From Phycomyces nitens (taxonomy: Eukaryota > Mucoromycota > Mucoromycetes > Mucorales > Phycomycetaceae), in assembly GCA_022702545.1 (NCBI GenBank), contig JAHRBC010000001.1, positions 2,542,001 to 2,606,000 on the forward strand: DNA of 64,000 nucleotides. Direction: 5' to 3'. Numbering within the stretch: the stretch's first letter is position 1; every line of letters begins with the position of its first letter. Positions 57,768 to 64,000 of this stretch are shown here, in pieces. A program made the translations under genes and the position numbers. Under the pieces are notes generated by a model. It searched no databases and was not told where the DNA came from. It worked only from the letters and a program-made list of their open reading frames with translations.

Positions 57768-59763
57768 ATGAACCCCACAGCACAAGAAGCACCTCCATTG
57801 CCTTGGCCCAGTAAAAAGGGAGCACCAACCACCACAACTTCAGCAGAAGTAGTCAATAGTACAATCACAGCCAGCGACCTGCCTCAACCCCAGAACTCCA
57901 ATCATATCAGCACTGCTCCCTTTAAAGACAAACTCTTGACAAACTCGTCGTATCTGGCAGCTGAAATTCCTCTTAAACTTGGCCACTTTATGTCAAACCT
58001 ATGGACGTCTGGGTCAGAACTGTCGAGCTCACTCTTTCTCCAGAGAGATGCCTCTAGTTCTGGCAAGCTACCGTCTTCTCTCTGGCTGATTGGACAGAGA
58101 TATGAGCTGCCAGACAACCATATCGATGTCCAGGAAAATATGATGGATGCTCAGACCCAAGACATGCAGATAAAGCAATTTGAGATGTGCGATAGTGATC
58201 AAACGGAACCCAAAACCAGATCATCGCCGCAGTTCTCCATGTCGTTGCTATGGCCGCCTGACTTCTATGCCGATTTCACATCCCGCCTCTGGATGACCTA
58301 CAGACACAACTATCCACCCATACGACCCTCAAATCATACTACTGACATTGGCTGGGGATGTATGCTGAGGAGTGGCCAGAGCCTGTTGGCAAATGCACTG
58401 ATGATACACATGCTAGGAAGAGGTATGCTGGTCACCACAGACCATCCCACAAAATATCCTACTAACCAATTGGTCTAGATTGGAGGCGCACAGGCCCCGA
58501 AGATCCATCATGGAAGGAGTATAGAAAGGTATTCTGGCATGTCAAGAGTACCCAATCCTAACTTCTTTCCAAGATCGTACACTGGTTCCTGGACGAATTA
58601 TCTCCACGGGCCCCATTCTCTATCCACCGCATTGCTCTTCTTGGGAAACAGCTAGGAAAGAACATTGGCGAATGGTTTGGGCCAAGTACGATTAGCCAAG
58701 TTATCCAGTAAGGCTTGTATTGTTGATAATCAATTTTTTTTAAACAAACCCCCTCATTCTATCAGAGCACTAGTGTCCGATTTCCCTCCGGCTGCCATGG
58801 CAGTGTGTATAGCTACTGATGGTGTAATTTATCATGAAGACGTCCGTGATGTGGCCACGGGAAAGAAACCGCGAGGTGAATTTGGCTACCTATCCTCAAG
58901 GCTCCATGATCTCCATGAAGATCACGGAAGAGCAGAGGCAATGGCCATTTACAACCGATACAACCCACCAAGCATACCATCACACGTATCAGAAGGTGTA
59001 TTTAAACCAGTCTTGCTTTTGGTTGCCCTTCGGCTAGGCATAGAAAGTCTTCATCCCACATACCATGCCGCTCTAAAGGTAGGTACCATTTACATTGTCC
59101 ATCGAGATCCCAATTGACTCTCTCTATATATAAAAAAGGCCTGCTTTGAACTTCCTTGTTTTGTTGGCATTGCTGGGTAAGTCTAGACAGCCTACGAGGT
59201 CCATATTAACGTTCCTATAGAGGTCGCCCAAATTCATCTTTATATTTCATCGGTCTTCAGGGAGATGAGCTCATCTATCTAGACCCCCATTTCTCACGTC
59301 CGGCCCTTGAGACCAAGAATGTGTCAGAGTATTCAGAAAAGGTAGCCAAATTTAACACGCCTTACTGGAGGCTAAAAAGTATATTGCTTTGTAGGACTTG
59401 AGCACATACCATTGTGCCATTCCACGCAAAATACACATCTCACAGGTAGATCCCTCGATGCTCTTGGGATTCTATTGTCAAACCCAAGAGGATTTCGACA
59501 TCTTTTGTAGCCAGATATCAGAGGTAAAATGGACTTTCATTGCAAATAAGATGGATAGATATTCATGTCCATCTTAGATCTCAAAACATTGTACACCAAT
59601 CTTTACAATCGAGCAACGAGCACCCGAATATGACGAGGATGTACGGAGTGAGAATGACTTTGGTATTGTAAGCGATGAAGAAGAAGAAGAAGAAGAGAAA
59701 GAGAAAGATGATGATGATGAAATGAGACTAGAAGATGAAGACACGCCATTCAATGTTGTGTAG
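57768..59763 (+). CDS. ATG4: autophagy cysteine protease Atg4
   Basis: Eight exons: 57768-58422, 58479-58528, 58574-58707, 58766-59078, 59139-59176, 59221-59341, 59395-59523, 59578-59763; 1626 nt, 541 aa, all phases closing. The catalytic Cys sits in [19 protein letters not shown] (C54-family active site), and the Asp/His pair is in [26 protein letters not shown] and [20 protein letters not shown] are further family marks. Atg4 trims the C-terminus of Atg8 and later delipidates it from membranes. The first 150 residues are a Ser/Pro/Gln-rich disordered extension. The C-terminus is strongly acidic and ends DTPFNVV, a plausible Atg8-binding (LIR-type) motif. Confidence 0.95.
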
Positions 59764-59943
59764 TAAATCTCGGGCAATCTATTCTTTTTTTTTTCTTTTT
59801 TTTTCTTTGCATATTCCCTTTATATAAATATATATATCCCTCTTCCTCTCTCCATCTCCATCTCCATCTTGCCCCACAATCAGATCATTTTTCCTTTGTT
59901 TGGTTTGGTAGATAGAATGTGCCAGATTGGATTACATGATAAA

Positions 59944-60318
59944 TCAAGGAACAAAGGGTGGTGAAGCCAAGTGCTCTGCCAGCTGCTTCTTCTTGCTGTC
60001 CAAGACTGCCATTTCACGCTTCAAAATAGCTTCTTGTTCTTCCTTAACGTATTGCAGTCCTGGCAAGTCTTGTAATACTCGTCGACCGTTCTCAAAACGG
60101 TCATCCAGTTGGGCTACTGCCTTTCCAATCTCATCTTGATGAGATCCTGCCAAGATAAGATTGATGATGTCGCTGAATTCAGGCAGATAGGAAAAATCAC
60201 TTTTTCTAAACACGGTGGGCAATGTAGAATCGAGATTGGCGTCTCTTTCAGTAGATTGTGAATTGATCTGGTGTAAAGGTGAGGCCCTTGTGGATGATGA
60301 CCCAGGTGAGGTGTTCAT
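59944..60318 (-). CDS. MED9: Mediator complex subunit 9
   Basis: Intronless frame of 124 aa starting MNTSPGSSSTRASPLHQINS. The conserved C-terminal half is FSYLPEFSDIINLILAGS then AQLDDRFENGRRVLQDLPGL, YVKEEQEAILKREMAVLDSK and KKQLAEHL, which fits the Med9 pattern of a short helix bundle followed by an EEQ-containing coiled coil. Med9 (yeast Cse2) is in the middle module of Mediator. Longer in-frame sequence upstream to 60480 has no reasonable start and is probably leader. It is convergent with ATG4 and divergent from the CMD-like gene. Confidence 0.75.
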   Translation of the reverse strand: MNTSPGSSSTRASPLHQINSQSTERDANLDSTLPTVFRKSDFSYLPEFSDIINLILAGSHQDEIGKAVAQLDDRFENGRRVLQDLPGLQYVKEEQEAILKREMAVLDSKKKQLAEHLASPPFVP

Positions 60319-60638
60319 GTTGGAGTGTTTGGTCAAGGAAGCTCTTTTGCGTATTTTGTATACAGTCACATAAAGAGTATTGGCTATTCTTTTGAAACAC
60401 CTCTTAGGAAAATAAGAACTCCAAAAAAAAAAATAGAGCATTATTTTATGGCAATTTTGAAACAGGCCATCATGATACATGTCCCCTTGGCTAATATGAC
60501 AGACCAGTTCTCTGTCTTTTTGTCGATTTTAGACAGGATGAATAGACCTTTTGGAAGCAGTAAACTCCACAAGGTTCCATGTATTTGATATCAACCAAAT
60601 GCAACTCAGCTCAGAGTGGGTTTGTAAGCTTGATTCAC
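60319..60638. other. divergent promoter, MED9 and CMD-like gene
   Basis: About 320 bp between divergent starts; AT-rich, no other gene. Confidence 0.45.
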
Positions 60639-61539
60639 ATGGAGTTGACAAACGTATTAAGAGAGATCAGGAAACTCTTTAAAGAGGAATCCAAGCCAAT
60701 CAATGAACAACTCTGGTGTATTATTGCTGTATGTGCCTGAAATAAACTTTGGGCAATTGCTGATTAGATTATCTGTTTGGATGCAAACCATGATTAGGCA
60801 GTTGTCATTAGTGCACTTAATCATCCCAAGGATCTTGCCGAGGTATATAACCTGGTCTCAAGTTCTGCTGATGAGCTAGAAATAAGTTTGGAAAATAAAC
60901 AAGCCGAGATGGCCAAGGTGGTATTGCGTCTTCGAGAAGCCATTCTAAAGAGCTTTATTGTCACTGGATTCCCAAAGGTAAGTCCTGGTTGGCGACCAAG
61001 CAATCTAGTATTAACAACGCGTAGGCTATCAATACCCTCCAAAGTCTCCATGATTCCACACCCGAGGCCATCAGGAAGCTGATCCAGACTACACCTTTAC
61101 GGTAAATTGACTTGCTGGGAGGCATTAAAGAATGATCACCAGGATTCTAATCCAACCCATGTGGTTTAGTTTGGAAAACACCTGGGAAGAGGTCTCTGAA
61201 CAGAGAAAGAAAGGCAGGGCTTTGTTCACAAAGATCTATGAGCGCCACACTGACCTTATCCTCAATCATATGGGTTCCTCTTACCCTGATTTGGCCCAGG
61301 CTGCGCTTCATCAGCTGTATGGCTCCATACTATCCGAGATAAAGGTTATTGGGGCAAAGGAGACCAGTCTGATCATGGTCGCATGTCTCTTGTGCGATGA
61401 CCTGCCTGCTCAATTGAAAGGGCATCGTTATGGAGCATTGAACAATGGGGCTACTCGGGATGAACTTGGGCTAGTTGAGTCTGCTGCCAAGTTGCTCTGT
61501 GACCATTACTCCCAGGCTACATCCTTACCTAGATTGTAA
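60639..61539 (+). CDS. AhpD / carboxymuconolactone decarboxylase-like protein
   Basis: Four exons (60639-60728, 60798-60977, 61025-61101, 61143-61539) give 744 nt, 247 aa, starting MELTNVLREIRKLFKEESKP. The ORF has LAEVYNLVSSSADELEISLE, AMAKVVLRLREAIL-like sequence (EMAKVVLRLREAILKSFIVT), WEEVSEQRKKGRALFTKIYE and GSILSEIKVIGAKETSLIMV, then RYGALNNGATRDELGLVESA, which is the motif order of AhpD/CMD-fold proteins found widely in fungi (GxxxNGATREE). These proteins are helical trimers or hexamers; some act as peroxidase partners with a CxxC, but the LCDDLPAQLKG segment has no CxxC pair, so redox function is not expected. Biological role unknown. Confidence 0.7.
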
Positions 61540-61943
61540 GGCCTTTGGTGTTACATGTCAGCATAGAAACAAATATTAAATAAATAAATAAACAAAATGA
61601 ATGCAATTCATTATTATACTGAAATGCAAGATAATGAATATACCTCTTGTACAAAAATCAACCTTGTGTTTTGTTCATTTATCCATGTTGAAATATAGTA
61701 AAATGTACATCAAACCAATATTTTGTAATACACAAGACCCTGGGCTTTGACATTGTACAAAAAATGCAAGACAGCCTCCAGACAAATCACAGGAGGTCAA
61801 TATAGCCTATCAACCAAAAAAATAAAAAACACGCACACACTATGAAATGTCGGGGTCCAGCGCCCTCTGAATGAAACAGCCTCTCTTTATTTTTTTAGCC
61901 CCTTTCTCAAACACGCTTTGTCTGATCTTCTTCTTTAATCATT
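61540..61943. other. intergenic, promoter of carotenoid-oxygenase-like gene
   Basis: About 400 bp, AT-rich with ATAA repeats at 61577-61595 and ACACGCACACAC near 61828; no gene. Confidence 0.5.
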
Positions 61944-64000
61944 ATGGCCGAACAATTGGACCCTAAAAATATATCTTTAATGGCAGTTGATGGCCAGACT
62001 TCTGACGGTCAGCATGAAGAGCATGAACTGTTGAATTCTACCCAACTAGAGTCCACAACTCGACTCACAAAAGCAATGGAAGATCTGTCGGTTGACTATC
62101 AACACCCCCAAGACAGTCAGGTAAGATTGCCAGCTGTGCAGAGACCAACTATACTAAATACGGCATTGTAGGATTCTTCATTGGAGATCACCTCGGCCTA
62201 TGACAATGATGACTGGGAGCAACAAGAGCAGTATTTGCTAGACGATCAAGGCCAGCCAGCCACAAGCCGGTCCCCTTCGCCCATTCCTCCAGTCGAACCC
62301 AAGAAAAAGTTCATTAACCTTGAGGGCGATACTTCGCATGCAAAGGTAATATACATCTTTAAAAGTAATCGATTGGCTGACTAATATGCAATCTTTAGGG
62401 ATTCTTCAATACCAGTGATATCAATGACATTAAAGAACTCAAGGTTGAAGGTCAGCTCCCAGAATGGCTTACTGGAGAACATTTCACAGTTGGTCCAGGC
62501 ACATACGAAGTCAAATATACGCGTAAGATTGAGATTGATGGCTTCCTCCAGAGTGCAACTGGCAACTTTTCGTTTGGCCACTGGTTTGATTCGTAAGTAG
62601 TACTTTACAAATATACGTGTATATTTTACTAATATTATGATTTCTTTTTACAGTCTTCCACTTGTCAACAGACTTGATTACAATGGACCACGTAACACGA
62701 TTACCTATCGCAACAAACTGACCAGTCGACGCATGATTGAGAAGCTTAGAGACCATCATGGCTATGCTCCTTGTCATCCTGCTGGATTGTTCAAGACAGA
62801 CAGTAACCAGACTGTCCTGGTCAAGTTTATAAAGTCATCTACAAAGGCATCTAAGCCTGATGGTGAACCCTGTGGAGCGCGTATTATGCACAATATACCT
62901 GGTATTGACGGTCGTCTGTTTTGCCAAAACATGGCCAACCATGTATGTAAATATATATATATGTATATTGCGGCCAGAACCACCAAACTGACTCTATAAT
63001 AGATTCAAGAGCTAGATCCCTTTGACCTAAAGCCAACACGCGTCTTGACTATGGATGAAATCAACCCTGTCTTCAAGGGATACAACTCTTGCCCCAATCC
63101 ACAACTAGACGCGCGCACTGGGGAGTATATTAACTTTACCATGGAAATCGGCTATAGTTCCACGAGCTACCACTTCTTCTCGCTCTCTGGCCAAGATCCC
63201 AAGGGACACATCATTGCATCTATTCATAATGCACCTACTGGATATGTCAACAGTTTTGCACTGACTGAAAACTACATTGTTCTGGTAAGTAGAGAGAAAG
63301 CAAGAAAAAAGATTGGGATTTATATAAACTGGTTGCAACTATTAGTTTGTATTCCCCTTGCTGGCTAATTCTGGTGCTGTTAAATATTCCTGGAACGAGA
63401 GCATCATGGACTCCTTTACCTTTTGTCCTACTGAACCTACTCTGATCTATGTCATTTCAAGAAAAGAGAATAAGCATGTAGCCACTTATCGTACAGACCC
63501 TTGCTTTGCGTGAGTTTTAATAGCTATAATATTCGAATGATTCGCTAATAAGATTTCCCATGGTAGATTCCACCATGTCAATGCATTTGATGATGAAAAC
63601 AACAATGTATTTGTTGACATTGTCTGCTATCCCGATGATACCATTGCAAACCAACTCACTCTCCATAACCTTCGCAATCCAGAGACAATGAAGCCTGCTC
63701 AATTGGCCAAGTCTCAAGTCAGACGCTATAGACTCAATAATATCCCTGATGCCAGTAGAGTATTTGATGCCAACAACACCATTATCCCCACTACTTCCAG
63801 CATCATTTCACGCGTGTCTTCCATGTGGGGATATGTGCGTGGTGCTCAATCTGCACCAGGCGCAACAAACGATGAAGAGAGTAGGGCGGTTGCTACAGGC
63901 TCATCTGGCTGGCATTCATGGATTCCTTTGGCTGCCTATGACAAGCGCCTAGAACATCCCATTGAACTTCCTCAGGTGAACCCTCTTTACAAGGCACGTC
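61944..64000 (+). CDS. carotenoid-cleavage-oxygenase-like protein, 3' end outside window
   Basis: First exon 61944-62120, then 62172-62345, 62399-62593, and further exons continuing past the window's end. After a 120-residue acidic N-terminus comes the beta-propeller fold of carotenoid oxygenases: GQLPEWLTGEHFTVGPGTYE (the usual lPxWLxGxxxRnGPGxf), FGHWFDSLPLVNRLDYNG, ARTGEYINFTMEIGY, GYVNSFALTENYIVL and CFAFHHVNAFDDENNNVFVD. Enzymes of this family bind ferrous iron with four histidines; here HHVN (third ligand) is present but the usual HPx and HSF histidines are NPQ and NSF, and the fourth lies beyond the window. Mucorales use related enzymes for apocarotenoid and trisporoid formation, but the altered metal site makes activity doubtful. 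Confidence 0.85.

Overview
The window is nuclear DNA from a fungus, most likely an early-diverging (Mucoromycota, Mucorales-like) species. The evidence is many short GT-AG introns (about 45-100 nt) in nearly every gene, AT-rich intergenic DNA full of (TA)n and (TTA)n tracts, fungal families (Zn2Cys6 and AP-1-like bZIP factors, Vip1, PRCC, Ede1), and a gene set that mixes animal-like proteins (PTPS, EF-hand aspartate/glutamate carrier, tetraspanin, Kish) with a carotenoid-oxygenase relative of the kind that is prominent in Mucorales. No organellar, viral, bacterial or CRISPR sequence was recognised. No intact mobile element was found.

Layout. 1-9.3 kb: 3' part of a PhoD-like phosphatase (+), a PAS-kinase-like kinase (+), EMC10 (-), an orphan nuclear-type protein (-), a tetraspanin (+) and an F-box/kelch protein (-). 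9.3-22 kb: a Zn2Cys6 regulator (+), then a run of minus-strand genes: SNF4/AMPK gamma, a family-16 methyltransferase, Vip1 RRM protein, ATP synthase gamma and Trm1. 22.8-31.9 kb: TAM41 (+), PTPS (+), a large Ede1-like EH/UBA endocytic scaffold (-), the tiny Golgi protein Kish/KSH1 (+), and an AP-1-like bZIP (-). 32-35.8 kb is gene-poor. 35.8-43 kb: aspartate/glutamate carrier, TAF8 and a SWI3/RSC8 subunit, all minus. 43-49.7 kb is gene-poor except for one small orphan ORF. 49.7-64 kb is dense: polyol dehydrogenase (+), FHA-RING ligase (-), PRCC (-), AP-1 mu (+), a small membrane protein (+), ATG4 (+), MED9 (-), an AhpD/CMD-like protein (+) and a carotenoid-oxygenase-like gene (+) cut by the right edge.

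The genes are mostly housekeeping and not an operon or cluster. Themes are transcription machinery (TAF8, MED9, SWI3, two DNA-binding factors), membrane traffic (Ede1, AP-1 mu, Kish, EMC10, ATG4) and mitochondria (ATP3, TAM41, AGC, long-form Trm1). Exon structures were built by hand from splice signals; where all exons were resolved the joined reading frame closes exactly. The most interesting points are a carotenoid-oxygenase-like protein in which two of the three visible iron-ligand histidines are Asn, a set of extremely small first coding exons (KSH1's is only the ATG), two GC-AG introns, stop-free in-frame introns that interrupt key domains, a duplicated splice acceptor in the bZIP gene, and a two-start Trm1 with a mitochondrial presequence.
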